Part shown: piece after piece, positions 23,948 to 33,540 of the stretch | Layout of the letters: the number at the start of each line of letters is the position of its first letter | Position numbering within the stretch: position 1 is the first letter of the stretch | Assembly (NCBI RefSeq): GCF_900177545.1 | Contig: NZ_FXBQ01000001.1 | Span: forward strand, 3,318,163-3,382,162 | Length of the DNA: 64,000 bases | From: Maritimibacter sp. HL-12 | GTDB taxonomy: Bacteria; Pseudomonadota; Alphaproteobacteria; Rhodobacterales; Rhodobacteraceae | Direction of reading: 5' to 3' | The notes under the pieces: model-generated | What the model saw: only the letters and a program-made list of their open reading frames with translations | What the model was told of the DNA's origin: nothing | The model's database searches: none | Program-made: the position numbers and the translations under genes

Positions 23948-24766
23948 TCAACGCGGCGTTGTCTCGCTCAGCGGCCAGTAGAAATCCGGCGGCAGGCCAG
24001 CCTCCGCGCGCTTCTCTTCGTTGAACGGCGGCTTCAGCGGGCCGTGGAAATAGCGCCGCACGAGGGCGTGGAACGTGTCTTTCGGGTCAAGCTCGTGGCG
24101 GCCGCACAGGAAGTGAAACCATTTCGAGCCATAGGCGACATGGCCGACCTCCTCGGCGTAGATCGTGCGAAGCGCCGCCACCGCGCCCGCATCGCCCGCC
24201 TTCTCGAACAGGGCGATCATGTCGGGTGTCACATCGAGCCCGCGCGCTTCGAGAACCATCGGCACAACCGCGAGCCGGCCCATCAGGTCATCCGCCGTGT
24301 CTTCGGCGGCGCGCCACATGCCGGCATGGGCGGGCAGGGCACCGTAATGGCTGCCATGGGCTTCAAGAACGTCGCATACAAGATTGAAGTGCCTGGATTC
24401 CTCGGCGGCGGCCTTGACCCAGTCATCATGGAAGCCGAGCGGCATCGGGGTGCCGGCAAAGCGCGCCACGATATCCCAGTGCAGATCGACCGCGTTGAGT
24501 TCGATATGTGCCACCGCATGAAGGATCGCGATCCGTCCCTGCGGCGAGCCCGGGCGGCGGCGGGGCACGTCGCGCGGATCGCGCAATTCGGGCCGCGCGG
24601 GGCGGGCCGGGCGGTCGGGCGGGGTGGCGCTGCCGATCTCCGGCGGTGTGCCCGCCGCGCGCGCCTCGGCCCAGCGCGCCGCGTAGTCGAGCGAGAGCGC
24701 CGCTTTTGCCCGGCCATCGCCGGTGCGCAGGACCGCCTCGGCCATCTCTGCAAGGCTGAGGCTCAC
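23948..24766 (-). CDS. DUF455 family ferritin-like protein
   Basis: 272 residues. A ferritin-like four-helix bundle is suggested by repeated Glu/His diiron motifs: AHIELNAVDLHWD, AAAEESRHF and YAEEVGHVAYG. These match the DUF455 family. The physiological role is unknown; oxidation or oxygenase chemistry is possible. The start is GTG at 24766, overlapping the bcp stop in a GTGA, so the gene is translationally coupled to the peroxiredoxin. That coupling hints at a role in oxidative stress. Confidence 0.85.
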   Translation of the reverse strand: MSLSLAEMAEAVLRTGDGRAKAALSLDYAARWAEARAAGTPPEIGSATPPDRPARPARPELRDPRDVPRRRPGSPQGRIAILHAVAHIELNAVDLHWDIVARFAGTPMPLGFHDDWVKAAAEESRHFNLVCDVLEAHGSHYGALPAHAGMWRAAEDTADDLMGRLAVVPMVLEARGLDVTPDMIALFEKAGDAGAVAALRTIYAEEVGHVAYGSKWFHFLCGRHELDPKDTFHALVRRYFHGPLKPPFNEEKRAEAGLPPDFYWPLSETTPR

Positions 24767-25236
24767 AGCGCGCGCACTGCGGCCAGCACCTCCTCGGCAT
24801 GGCCGGCCACCTTCACCTTCGGCCAGGCCTGCGCCACTTTCCCGTCGGGGCCGATCAGGAAGGTCGCCCGGGTGATCCCCATGAAGCTCTTGCCATACAT
24901 CTGCTTTTCGCCCCAGACGCCGTAGCGCTCGCAGGTGTCGCTGTCGGCATCCGACAGGAGCGCCATGCCCAGTTCCTGCTTGGCGACGAAATTTTCCTGT
25001 TTCTTCACGCTGTCCTTCGAAATGCCGAGCACCACCGCGCCAGCGGCCTCGAATGCGCCCAGCAGCGCGGTGAAATCGCGCGCCTCGGTGGTGCACCCCG
25101 GTGTGCTCGCTTTCGGGTAGAAAAACAGCACCACCGGCTTGCCACTGAAATCCGAGAGCGCGACCTCGCCGCCGCCGTCGCGCGGCAGGCTGAACTCAGG
25201 CGCTTTCGCGCCGACCTCGATGGGGCTTTGTGACAT
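24763..25236 (-). CDS. bcp: Thioredoxin-dependent peroxiredoxin (Bcp/PrxQ)
   Basis: 157 residues. The peroxiredoxin fold carries the peroxidatic C48 in STPGCTTEA. The classical resolving cysteine five residues later is absent (R53 instead). A second cysteine, C102 (SDTCERYG), is present further on and may resolve the disulfide. The enzyme reduces hydroperoxides using thioredoxin. It heads a two-gene unit with the DUF455 protein and is divergent from the AsmA-like gene. Confidence 0.93.
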   Translation of the reverse strand: MSQSPIEVGAKAPEFSLPRDGGGEVALSDFSGKPVVLFFYPKASTPGCTTEARDFTALLGAFEAAGAVVLGISKDSVKKQENFVAKQELGMALLSDADSDTCERYGVWGEKQMYGKSFMGITRATFLIGPDGKVAQAWPKVKVAGHAEEVLAAVRAL

Positions 25237-25329
25237 GGCTTTCTTTCCCTCGCTTGATCTCGTAAGGCATTGGTCTAAGTGGATACGGTCAAGAATGGAA
25301 GCCGGACCACAGCCCCGACAAGACCCTTG

Positions 25330-28300
25330 ATGAGCGATACCACGACATCCGACACCGATCCGCAGCCTGCCTTGGCGAGCGAGACCGCGCCGCGCAACCG
25401 GTGGCGGCCGCGGCGGCTGCACTGGCATCTGAGCATCTGGACCCTGGTGACCATCGGACTTGTCGGGCTTTTTCTCACCCTTGCGTCGATGTCGCTCACC
25501 GGTCGGGTGATGGTGCTGCCCGATTGGGCGTCGGAAAAGATCCTGTCCCGGCTGAACGCGGCCTCGCCGGCGATTTCATTCTCCTTGCGGCAGGTCGAAT
25601 TCGGCGTCACCCCGCGCGGGCGGCCCAAGATCCGGCTCGTCGATGTCGGTATCCGCGACGCCTCCGGCCTGCAACTGGGCCAACTCAACGGGGTTGAAGG
25701 CGGCTTCCGTCTCGGCCCGGCGTTGGTCGGGCGTTTCGAGCCCTCGGCGCTTCGCCTTCAGGGCGGGCAGGTCACCCTGCGCCGGTTCTCCGACGGGGCC
25801 TTCGCGCTCAGTCTCGGGCAGGATTTCGGAACCACCGGCAACCTCGCCGCGGTGCTCGACCGGCTCGACGGCGTTTTCAACACCGGGCCGCTCGCGGGGA
25901 CCAGCCAGATCGAGGCCAGCGATCTGACCATTACCCTAGAAGATGCGCGCTCGGGCCGGATCTGGCAGGTGACGGACGGGCGGATGGAGATCGTGCCGCG
26001 CGCGCAGGTGATCGACACCATCGTGCGCTTCGACGTCTTCAACCAGACCGAGGAACTGGCGAGCACCGAGCTCAGCTTTCGCTCCGCCCGCGACACCTCC
26101 GAGGCCAGCCTGACCGCCCGATTCGAGAACGCCGCGGCCCGTGACATCGCGGCACAATCGCCGGCGCTCGCCTTTCTCTCGGTGATCGATGCCCCGATCT
26201 CGGGCGCGCTGCGCTCCTCGATCGACCCCGATGGCTCGATTTCAGAACTCGTCGGGATGATGGAAATCGGCGAGGGCGCGCTTTCTCCGGAACCGAGTGC
26301 GCAACCGGCCAAGTTCAACGGCGGCAAGATCTACATCGACTTCGACCCGGCGCGCCAGCGCATCGACTTCCAGGGCGCGAAGCTGGAAAGCGAACTGGGC
26401 ATGGCGGAGGCCGAGGGCCACGTCTACCTGACCGAGTTTCGCGGCGGCTGGCCCAACAGCCTTGTCGGCCAGGTCGACCTGATCGGGGCCCGGCTCGATC
26501 CCCGCGACATGTTCGGTGCCCCGCTCGACATCGACAGGGGGGTCGCCGATCTGAGGGTGCGGCTCGATCCGTTCACCATTGACATCGGGCAGGCGGTGAT
26601 GTTCCGCGGCGACCACCGCTATGACGTGAGCGGAACGCTCGGGGCCGAGTCCGGCGGCTGGCGTGTGGCGCTCGATGCCCGCACCGCCGAGGCGGGTCGC
26701 GACGAGGTGCTCGGTCTCTGGCCAACCAATGTGGAGCCGGTGTCGCGCGAATGGGTGGCCGAGAACGTCAGCGGCGGCGCGATCTTCGACACCTTGCTCG
26801 GCTTTCGCAAGTTGCCGGGCGAGACCTTCGAGATGACCGGCACGATGGGCATGCGCGAGGCCAGCGTTCAGGTCTTTCCGGACTGGCCCGATGTCGAGCT
26901 TGGGCTGGGCTATCTCTCGTTCATGCCCGAGGCGTTTACCGTCACCGCCGAGGCGGCTTCGGTCACCGCGCCCGATGGCAGCCTGATGACACTCGACGGG
27001 TTAAGCTACCAGATCCCCCGTAACGGGACGCACCCGTCAACCGGGATCGTGCATCTCGCCATGGCGGGGCCGGTGCGCGGCGCGCTCTCGTTGCTCGATC
27101 TGCCGCCGCTCAACGTGCTTGATGGCAGTGGCTTTGCCCCCGACATGGCGCGCGGCGAGGTCTCGGCCGAGGGACGGATCAGTTTCCCGCTGGTCGATGG
27201 CGATATTCCCAAGGAAGACGTGCGGTTCGCTCTTCGAGGCACGCTCGACAACGTCACCTCGGACGTGATCGTGCCCGGGAAACTCTTTGCCGCCGACAGC
27301 CTCACCCTCGAAGCGCGCGACACCGGGATCGAGATATCCGGGCCGGCGCGGATCGGGCAGGCCGAGCTGGCCGGGGTCTGGCGGCTGCCGCTCGACCGGG
27401 GCGCGGCCGGGGCCTCCAGTGCCGAAGGCACGATCGAGATCAACCAGCGCGCGCTCGCCGAGTTTGGCCTCGACGCGCTTGAGGGGATGGTGTCCGGGAC
27501 CGCGCGCGGCAGCTTCGCGCTCGATCTTGCCGGCGACGGGCCCCCGGTGCTCGACCTGAGCTCCGACCTCGGCGGGCTGGAGATGTCGATCCCCGGAACC
27601 GGCTGGTCGAAACCCGCCCGCACCACCGGCGCGCTCGCACTCACGGCGCGGCTCGGGGATCGGGCGGAAATCACCGCGCTTGACCTCGAAGCCCCGGGGC
27701 TCAGCGCGGGCGGGACGGTCACCACCGTCGAGGGCGGAGGATTGGGGGAAGCCCGCTTCGACCGGGTCGAGATCGGCGGCTGGCTCGACGCGCCGGTGGT
27801 GCTGACCGGACGCGGGATCGACCAGCCGATCGCGATCTCGGTGCCAGGTGGCAGCATCGACATGCGCCGGGCGCAGCTCGATCCCGGTGACGGCGGCAGT
27901 TCCACCGCCGGGCCGCGCCAGCCGCTCACCCTCGCGCTCGATCGCCTGATCGTGTCGGAAGGGATCACCATCAGCGCGTTGCGCGCCGATCTGGATCTCG
28001 CGGGCGGGCTGAATGGCACCTTCACCGGCAATGTCGCCGCCGATGCGCCGATCCAGGGCACCATTGCCCAAAGCCGCGAGGGCGCGGCGTTCCGGATCAC
28101 CAGTTCCGAGGCCGGCAACGTTCTGCGCGGCGCGAATGTTTTCAATACCGCGCGGGGCGGCGATCTCGAACTGGTGCTCGCGCCGGTCCGCGCCGAGGGC
28201 ACCTATGAGGGCGAGTTCACGATCACCGACACCCGGATCGTCAACGCGCCAGCGATGGCCGAACTGCTTTCGGCGATCTCGGTTATCGGGTTGCTCGAAC

Positions 28301-28662
28301 AGGCCGAGGGCGAGGGCATCCGCTTCTCCGAGGTCAGCGGCCGTTTCCGGCTCGACCCGAATGCGATGACGCTGTACCGGTCTTCGGCGATCGGGGCATC
28401 GCTCGGCGTTTCGATCGACGGCTACTATGACCTTCTGAATGAGCAGGTCGACATGCAGGGCGTGCTTTCGCCGTTCTACCTGCTCAACTCGCTCGGCCGC
28501 ATTTTCAGCCCGCGTGACGGCGAAGGGCTGGTCGGGTTCAATTTCGATCTCAAGGGCGATGCCGAAAACCCCGAGGTCGGCGTCAACCCGCTGTCGATTC
28601 TCACGCCGGGGGTGTTTCGCGAGATCTTCCGTCGCCCGCCCCCCGAGGCCCCGAAGGACTGA
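25330..28662 (+). CDS. Large AsmA/YhdP-like protein (DUF3971, AsmA C-terminal region)
   Basis: About 1110 residues. A cytoplasmic N-terminus of about 35 residues is followed by a single transmembrane helix ([18 protein letters not shown]). A very long periplasmic beta-rich region follows, ending in [20 protein letters not shown] and [12 protein letters not shown], typical of AsmA-like C-terminal domains. AsmA/YhdP proteins are proposed to bridge inner and outer membranes and move phospholipids. The ATG at 25330 lacks a clear ribosome binding site; an in-frame GTG at 25279 would extend it by 17 residues. It is followed 4 nt later by queA. Confidence 0.85.
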   Translation: MSDTTTSDTDPQPALASETAPRNRWRPRRLHWHLSIWTLVTIGLVGLFLTLASMSLTGRVMVLPDWASEKILSRLNAASPAISFSLRQVEFGVTPRGRPKIRLVDVGIRDASGLQLGQLNGVEGGFRLGPALVGRFEPSALRLQGGQVTLRRFSDGAFALSLGQDFGTTGNLAAVLDRLDGVFNTGPLAGTSQIEASDLTITLEDARSGRIWQVTDGRMEIVPRAQVIDTIVRFDVFNQTEELASTELSFRSARDTSEASLTARFENAAARDIAAQSPALAFLSVIDAPISGALRSSIDPDGSISELVGMMEIGEGALSPEPSAQPAKFNGGKIYIDFDPARQRIDFQGAKLESELGMAEAEGHVYLTEFRGGWPNSLVGQVDLIGARLDPRDMFGAPLDIDRGVADLRVRLDPFTIDIGQAVMFRGDHRYDVSGTLGAESGGWRVALDARTAEAGRDEVLGLWPTNVEPVSREWVAENVSGGAIFDTLLGFRKLPGETFEMTGTMGMREASVQVFPDWPDVELGLGYLSFMPEAFTVTAEAASVTAPDGSLMTLDGLSYQIPRNGTHPSTGIVHLAMAGPVRGALSLLDLPPLNVLDGSGFAPDMARGEVSAEGRISFPLVDGDIPKEDVRFALRGTLDNVTSDVIVPGKLFAADSLTLEARDTGIEISGPARIGQAELAGVWRLPLDRGAAGASSAEGTIEINQRALAEFGLDALEGMVSGTARGSFALDLAGDGPPVLDLSSDLGGLEMSIPGTGWSKPARTTGALALTARLGDRAEITALDLEAPGLSAGGTVTTVEGGGLGEARFDRVEIGGWLDAPVVLTGRGIDQPIAISVPGGSIDMRRAQLDPGDGGSSTAGPRQPLTLALDRLIVSEGITISALRADLDLAGGLNGTFTGNVAADAPIQGTIAQSREGAAFRITSSEAGNVLRGANVFNTARGGDLELVLAPVRAEGTYEGEFTITDTRIVNAPAMAELLSAISVIGLLEQAEGEGIRFSEVSGRFRLDPNAMTLYRSSAIGASLGVSIDGYYDLLNEQVDMQGVLSPFYLLNSLGRIFSPRDGEGLVGFNFDLKGDAENPEVGVNPLSILTPGVFREIFRRPPPEAPKD

Positions 28663-28666
28663 CCCC

Positions 28667-29740
28667 ATGAACGACCAAGACCGGGCCGAAGGCAGCCGCC
28701 TGTCGGACTACGATTTCGACCTGCCCGAGCACCTGATCGCCACCCGTCCCGCGCGTCCGCGCTCCTCGGCGCGCCTGCTGGTGGCCACGCCCGGCAGCCT
28801 CACCGATGCCACCGCGATCGAGCTCCCCGATTTCCTGCGCCCCGGCGACCGGCTGGTGCTGAACGACACCCGGGTGATCCCGGCGCGGCTGCGCGGCACC
28901 CGGCAACGCGGCGAGGCCGTCGCCGGGATCGACGTTACCTTGCTCGAACCCTTGCCGGGGGGCGCTTGGCTGGCCCTGCTCAAGCCCCTGCGCAAGGTGG
29001 CCGAGGGTGAGGAGATCGTGTTCTCCGATCAGCTTTCGGCCCGGCTGGTGGCCAAGGAGGGCGGCGAGGCCCGGCTCGCCTTCAACCTGTCGGGCCCGGA
29101 TTTCGATGCCGCCCTGGAGGAAGCCGGGCAGATGCCGTTGCCACCCTATATCGAGGCCCGGCGCAAACCCGATGCGCGCGACCGTGACGATTACCAGACG
29201 GTCTGGGCCGAAAAGCCCGGTGCGGTTGCCGCCCCGACCGCCTCGCTGCATTTCGACGACGCGCTGCTGGCCGCGCTCGTGGCCCGTGGCGTCGCGACCA
29301 CCCGTGTTACCCTGCACGTCGGCGCGGGCACGTTCCTCCCGGTCAAGACCGACGATCTTACCGATCACCGGATGCACGCGGAATGGGGCGAGGTGACGCC
29401 CGAAGCCGCCGCCGAGATCAACGCCACCAAGGCCGCGGGCGGGCGGATCATCCCGGTCGGCACCACCGCGCTCAGGCTGATCGAGAGCGCGGCCGACGCC
29501 CCCGGCCGGATCGCGCCCTGGCGCGGGCCGACGGATATCTTCATCCGCCCCGGCTTTCCCTTCCGCCTCAGCGACGGGCTGATGACCAATTTCCACCTGC
29601 CGAAATCGACGCTGATGATGCTGGTCTCGGCGCTGATGGGGATCGGGCGGATGCGCGAGGTCTACGCCCATGCCATCGCCCGGGACTACCGCTTCTTCAG
29701 CTATGGCGACGCCTCGCTGCTCCTGCCGAACGAGGACTGA
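28667..29740 (+). CDS. queA: S-adenosylmethionine:tRNA ribosyltransferase-isomerase
   Basis: 357 residues, full length. Hallmarks in order: [60 protein letters not shown] and [16 protein letters not shown]. QueA transfers the ribosyl of SAM to preQ1 at position 34 of tRNAs to make epoxyqueuosine. It starts 4 nt after the AsmA-like gene, so it is in the same operon. tgt, often adjacent, is not here. A double hairpin with an interspersed repeat follows. Confidence 0.96.
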   Translation: MNDQDRAEGSRLSDYDFDLPEHLIATRPARPRSSARLLVATPGSLTDATAIELPDFLRPGDRLVLNDTRVIPARLRGTRQRGEAVAGIDVTLLEPLPGGAWLALLKPLRKVAEGEEIVFSDQLSARLVAKEGGEARLAFNLSGPDFDAALEEAGQMPLPPYIEARRKPDARDRDDYQTVWAEKPGAVAAPTASLHFDDALLAALVARGVATTRVTLHVGAGTFLPVKTDDLTDHRMHAEWGEVTPEAAAEINATKAAGGRIIPVGTTALRLIESAADAPGRIAPWRGPTDIFIRPGFPFRLSDGLMTNFHLPKSTLMMLVSALMGIGRMREVYAHAIARDYRFFSYGDASLLLPNED

Positions 29741-29790
29741 TCCCACCCGCAAGGCCTTGCCCGGAAACGGGCCCAAGCCTGCCCCCTGTT

Positions 29791-29869
29791 CTTCTTGGGT
29801 CCAAAAATACCTCGGGGGGTGCGGGGGGCGGAGCCCCCCGCCCGCGTCGGATCGCGTCAGCGATCCGAC
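29791..29869 (+). repeat. Interspersed hairpin repeat, copy 1
   Basis: The core CTTCTTGGGTCCAAAAATAC at 29791-29810 is followed by CTCGGGGGG and two hairpins (29821-29841 and 29846-29869). The same core with similar hairpins occurs at 50630-50696 (inverted) and 50813-50880. This copy lies downstream of queA. Confidence 0.75.
29821..29869. terminator. Double hairpin between convergent queA and the peptide-binding protein gene
   Basis: Stem 1: GCGGGGGGC (29821-29829) with GCCCCCCGC (29833-29841), loop GGA. Stem 2: GTCGGATCGC (29846-29855) with GCGATCCGAC (29860-29869), loop GTCA. It sits between two convergent stop codons. Neither stem has a long T-run. Confidence 0.55.
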
Positions 29870-29870
29870 A

Positions 29871-31703
29871 TCACTCCTCCCACCACCACACTTCCGGCTG
29901 GAACCCCAGCCAGTCGCCATACATCGGGATGTGATCGGGGAAGCGCAGCTCCTTCACATGGGCGATGTGGCTGACGTTGTTGTACCAGATCGGGATCACG
30001 TAGCGGCCGCTGGTCAGCACCCGGTCGAGCGCCTTGGTCGCGGCGCGGAAGCCGTCCTGATCTGGAGCCGAGAGCATCGCGTCGATCATCGCGTCGATCG
30101 CCGGGCTTTTCACCCCCATCCAGTTGCGCGAACCCGGCTCGTCGGCCAGCGCCGCGCCCCAGTAGAGCTTCTGCTCGTTGCCGGGCGACAGCGAAAGACC
30201 GCGGATATAGGGGGCCATGTCGAAATCGAAGGCCTTGGTGCGCTCGGTATATTGCGCGCTGTCGACGGCGGTGATCTTCGGGCTGATCCCGAGCCGGCGG
30301 AGCGCGGCGGCGTAGATGTCGATGATCTGGCGGCTTTCGGTGGCGTTCTGGCTGAGCAGGATCTCGAAGCTGAAGGGCGTGCCCGAGGCATCGGCCATCA
30401 CGCCGTCCTGCACCGTCCAGCCCGCCTGTTCCATCAGTTCGAGCGCCGTGGCGATGCCCGCCCGGTTGCGCTCGGAGCCGTCGGAAACGGGCAGGGGGTA
30501 ACCTTCCAGCGCCCCGGGCAGAAGCACGTCGGAATGGGGCGCAAGCAATTCGGCGACCCGGCCCTCGGCGGGGTTCTCGATGTCGGCACCCAGCACCGAG
30601 TTGTCGAAATAGCTGCGGATGCGGGGCAGGGTGCCGCCGTTCAGGGTCTGGTTGATGAACTCGAAGTTGAAGGCCTGGATCATCGCCTCGCGCACCCGCC
30701 AGTCCTTGAACTGGTCGCGCCGGGTGTTCATCACGAAACCGTTGATCCCGGTGGGGCGCTGGTGGGGAATATCCGAGAGCACCACCTCGCCCGACTGCAC
30801 CGCCGGAAAGTCGTACTGGCTGTCCCACTTTGCCTCGTTGGTCTCGCGGTAGGTCGAGGATTCACCGGCCTTGAAGGCCTCGAACACCACGTCGCCGTCA
30901 CCGTAGTAATCGAAGCGGATCTCGTCGAAATTGGCCTGCCCCTGCATGTAGGGTACGTCCCGGCCCCAGTAATCGGGGTTACGTTTCAGCACGAGGTAGC
31001 GCCCGGTTTCGAAACGGTCGACAACGTAGGGGGCCGAGCCGATCGGGATCAGGTCGACGCCGCTCTCGGCGAAGTCCACGCCGTCCCACTGCGCCTTTTG
31101 CAGGATCGGCCGCATCCCCATGATCAGCGCCAGTTCGCGGTCGTCTTCGTTGAAGGTGAAGCGCAGCGAGCGCGGCCCGGTCTGTTCCATCGTCTCGACC
31201 TTGGCCCAGGCGCCGGCATAGCGTGGATGGCCCTCGGTGCCGAGGGTCTCGTAAGACCACATCACGTCCTCCACGGTGACCGGGTTGCCGTCGGAGAAGC
31301 GGGCCTCTTCGCGCAAGGTGAATTCGACCCATGAGCGGTCCGGCGCGGTCTCGACACTTTCGGCCAGAAGGCCGTAGAGGGTGAAGGGCTCGTCGTAGGA
31401 ACGGCCCATCAGGGTCTCGAAAATCATGTAGGGCAATTGCCACGGCGCGCGGCCCTTGCGGATCACCGGATTGAGGGAATCGAAGCTCCCCGATTCGGCA
31501 AAGACGATTCGTCCGCCCTTGGGGGCATCGGGGTCGACCTGCGGCAGGTGGGCATAATCGGCGGGCAGCGCCGGTTCGCCATACATCGCGATGCCGTGCA
31601 TCGGCTCGGCCACGCTGACCCCGGCCGCGGCGACGGCAAACACGCCAACAGCGAGGATTGCCCTTGTTTGGCGGGAGATTCGGCGGAAATACTCTGGTGT
31701 CAT
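29871..31703 (-). CDS. YejA-like ABC transporter substrate-binding protein (family 5)
   Basis: 610 residues with an N-terminal membrane/signal segment (AILAVGVFAVAAAGVSVA). The mature protein begins with an ADYAHLPQVDPDAPKGG motif typical of the YejA branch of peptide/microcin C-binding proteins. The SBP family 5 core continues with FSDGNPVTVEDVMWSYETL and DWRVREAMIQAFN. It would deliver oligopeptides to an inner-membrane ABC transporter. The usual permease and ATPase genes (yejBEF-like) are not adjacent on either side, so this is an orphan or its partners lie elsewhere. The start at 31703 has an AAGGA ribosome binding site. Confidence 0.9.
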   Translation of the reverse strand: MTPEYFRRISRQTRAILAVGVFAVAAAGVSVAEPMHGIAMYGEPALPADYAHLPQVDPDAPKGGRIVFAESGSFDSLNPVIRKGRAPWQLPYMIFETLMGRSYDEPFTLYGLLAESVETAPDRSWVEFTLREEARFSDGNPVTVEDVMWSYETLGTEGHPRYAGAWAKVETMEQTGPRSLRFTFNEDDRELALIMGMRPILQKAQWDGVDFAESGVDLIPIGSAPYVVDRFETGRYLVLKRNPDYWGRDVPYMQGQANFDEIRFDYYGDGDVVFEAFKAGESSTYRETNEAKWDSQYDFPAVQSGEVVLSDIPHQRPTGINGFVMNTRRDQFKDWRVREAMIQAFNFEFINQTLNGGTLPRIRSYFDNSVLGADIENPAEGRVAELLAPHSDVLLPGALEGYPLPVSDGSERNRAGIATALELMEQAGWTVQDGVMADASGTPFSFEILLSQNATESRQIIDIYAAALRRLGISPKITAVDSAQYTERTKAFDFDMAPYIRGLSLSPGNEQKLYWGAALADEPGSRNWMGVKSPAIDAMIDAMLSAPDQDGFRAATKALDRVLTSGRYVIPIWYNNVSHIAHVKELRFPDHIPMYGDWLGFQPEVWWWEE

Positions 31704-31782
31704 ATCGTCAACAATCCTTCGCTGGCCTTGTTTGCCTGCGCATGATGCTAGAGGGGCGCGCCAAGCATTTCAAACTTTTAGC

Positions 31783-31811
31783 TTGGAACCGGCTCTGGGA
31801 GGGACTATAAA
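31783..31811 (+). promoter_or_regulatory. Putative promoter of a small RNA
   Basis: TTGGAA (31783-31788), a 17-bp spacer and TATAAA (31806-31811) form a good sigma-70-type promoter. It faces a short non-coding stretch that ends in an intrinsic terminator. The predicted start site is about 31818. Confidence 0.6.
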
Positions 31812-31817
31812 TAACTC

Positions 31818-31893
31818 ACTGCTCGATAGGTTTCTTGCCTGTATGAAACCTGCCTCAATGACTTAACGCCGGCCTTGTGCCGGCGTTTTTTTT
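31818..31893 (+). ncRNA. Candidate trans-acting small RNA, about 76 nt
   Basis: Between the predicted start and an 8-T terminator there is room for only a short transcript. It folds into hairpin 1 (AGGTTTC 31828-31834 with GAAACCT 31845-31851, 10-nt loop) and the terminator hairpin. No plus-strand gene lies upstream that the terminator could serve: the neighbouring genes on both sides are on the minus strand. The motif TGCCT occurs twice, once in the loop (31836-31840) and once in the single-stranded linker (31851-31855), a typical seed arrangement. A 7-codon ORF at 31843-31866 (MKPASMT) has no ribosome binding site. Promoter, structure and terminator are seen; transcription is inferred. Confidence 0.6.
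31865..31893 (+). terminator. Intrinsic terminator with 8-T tail
   Basis: AACGCCGGC (31865-31873) pairs perfectly with GCCGGCGTT (31879-31887) around a 5-nt loop and runs into eight T residues (31886-31893). It is one of the two strongest Rho-independent terminators in the window and defines the 3' end of the candidate sRNA. It may also help end the lysE transcript on the other strand. Confidence 0.85.
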
Positions 31894-31907
31894 GGCGCGC
31901 ACATTCG

Positions 31908-32525
31908 TCAGGCCGCGAACACCCCCGCCAGCAACTTCGCCGCGATCGCCAGCATCACCACGCCGATGACCAGATCGAGGAGGCGCCAGGCCCGCGGTGA
32001 GCGCATCATGGGCGCGAGCAGCCGCGCGCCGTAGCCGAGCGAAAAGAAGAACACGAAGGATGCGAGCACGGCACCGCCGCCGAAGGCAAGGCGCTCGGAC
32101 CCGGGCGCAAACCCGGTCGAGATCGCGCCGATCAGGCCGAGGGTGTCGAGGTAGACATGCGGGTTCGCCCAGGTGAAGGCCGCCGCCATCGCGAGGGCGG
32201 CCCCGAGGCTCTGGGCTTCCGCACCCCGGCCCATCACGTGGCCCCCCGCCCATGCCGCGCGCAGCCGCAACAGCCCGTAGACGATCAGGAAGGCCGCGCC
32301 GCCGAGGCTCATCACCAGCGGCAGCGCGGGCAGGGCGGCCGTCACCGCGCTGAACCCGGCCACACCGGCGGCGATCAGCGCCGCATCGGACACCGCGCAG
32401 AACAGCACCAGCGGCAGCACGTGCAACCGCAGGAGTCCTTGCCGCAAGATGAAGGCGTTCTGCGCGCCGATCGCGAGGATGAGGGAGAAGCCGGTGAAAA
32501 AGCCGGTCAGCGCGGCCGCCGTCAT
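31908..32525 (-). CDS. LysE/ArgO family amino acid exporter
   Basis: 205 residues, six predicted membrane helices. The LysE signature is at the N-terminus: GFFTGFSLILAIGAQNAFIL RQ, split here for length, continuing into GLLRLHVLPLVLFCAVSD. A second conserved part is FTWANPHVYLDTLGLIG. Family members export lysine, arginine or related amino acids. The ATG overlaps the stop of the DUF502 gene by 4 nt, so the two are translationally coupled. No LysG/ArgP-type regulator is adjacent. Confidence 0.92.
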   Translation of the reverse strand: MTAAALTGFFTGFSLILAIGAQNAFILRQGLLRLHVLPLVLFCAVSDAALIAAGVAGFSAVTAALPALPLVMSLGGAAFLIVYGLLRLRAAWAGGHVMGRGAEAQSLGAALAMAAAFTWANPHVYLDTLGLIGAISTGFAPGSERLAFGGGAVLASFVFFFSLGYGARLLAPMMRSPRAWRLLDLVIGVVMLAIAAKLLAGVFAA

Positions 32526-33319
32526 GAATCGTCGGCCACCGGCGGTACAATCAGCGGCGGGGCGTCCTTGTCCTGCCCGTTGGGGTAGACGAGGCCGGCC
32601 GAGATGATCAGCTTGGCGGCGTCCTCGATCGACATGTCGAGCTCGATCACCGAGGAGCGCGGCACGAAGAGCAGGAAGCCCGAAGTCGGGTTCGGCGTGG
32701 TCGGCAGGAAGACCGAAATCACCGGCTCGCCCGCGGCGATATTGGCATCTATCTCGCCCTTCGCCCGGGTCGAGATGAAGGCGATCGCCCAGACGCCGGG
32801 ACGGGGGTATTCCACGAGGCAGGCCTTGTCGAACTTCGATTCCTGCTGGGCGAAGATCGTCTCGGCAATCTGCTTCACCCCGCCGTAGACCGAGCGCACG
32901 ATCGGCATCCGGGCGACCAGCCGTTCGCCCCAGTGCAGCAGGCTGCGCCCGATCACGCCCTTCACGACCAGCCCCACGAGGGAGGTGAAGATCAGGAAGA
33001 AAACAACGCCAATGCCCCGCACGTTGACCTGGAAATCGGCACCGAAGGTCCGCAGGAACCATTCGCTCTCACCGAACCAGCGGTTGATCGCCACGTCGGG
33101 GTGATAGTAGCTCGGGATGAACGGCATCACCCAGCTGTCGATCCAGCCCACAAAGGTCCAGATCAGCCAGATCGTGATCGCGATGGGGATGACGACGACG
33201 AGACCTGCGAGGAAGTTGTTGCGGAACACCGCAACCGGGCGCAGCAGGAAGCGTGCCAGCCCGCGCCGGGGCGGCGGCGGGTTTTCCAAACCGATATCCT
33301 TGAGATCTTTCAGACCCAT
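32522..33319 (-). CDS. DUF502 family membrane protein
   Basis: 265 residues from ATG 33319. Two N-terminal membrane helices (FLAGLVVVIPIAITIWLIWTF and VFFLIFTSLVGLVVKGVIG) precede a soluble C-terminal domain containing MPIVRSVYGGVKQIAETIF and SGFLLFVPRSSVIELDM, the DUF502 hallmarks. Function is unknown. A TTG three codons earlier (33328) has a closer AAGGA ribosome binding site and could be the real start. It is the first gene of the unit with lysE. Confidence 0.88.
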   Translation of the reverse strand: MGLKDLKDIGLENPPPPRRGLARFLLRPVAVFRNNFLAGLVVVIPIAITIWLIWTFVGWIDSWVMPFIPSYYHPDVAINRWFGESEWFLRTFGADFQVNVRGIGVVFFLIFTSLVGLVVKGVIGRSLLHWGERLVARMPIVRSVYGGVKQIAETIFAQQESKFDKACLVEYPRPGVWAIAFISTRAKGEIDANIAAGEPVISVFLPTTPNPTSGFLLFVPRSSVIELDMSIEDAAKLIISAGLVYPNGQDKDAPPLIVPPVADDS

Positions 33320-33540
33320 GCCGGCCAACCTGTCCTTTTGCCCGGGTTATTTAGGGGGTTTGGCGCAGCCCGACAATGGGGCCGGCCATGAATGGTGGCG
33401 TCGACGGGTGGTTTTATTGCCGCCGCCCTTCTTTGGGCAAAAGCCAGCCCGAATTGCCGTTTCCCGCAGCGCGGCCGGTGTCGGTGGAAGGCCGGTCCCC
33501 CCTGGGGCAAGCCCGGACTCACCGCGACAGGTGCCGGCGA
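33320..33540. other. Non-coding gap between DUF502 gene and psuG
   Basis: About 220 nt between two minus-strand genes. It should contain the promoter of the DUF502-lysE unit and the 3' end of psuG mRNA. I see GC-rich complementary stretches but no convincing promoter, terminator or reading frame. Confidence 0.5.

Noticed and set aside
31843-31866. Seven-residue ORF (MKPASMT) inside the sRNA candidate
   Set aside because: No ribosome binding site and the start codon overlaps the hairpin stem; probably chance.
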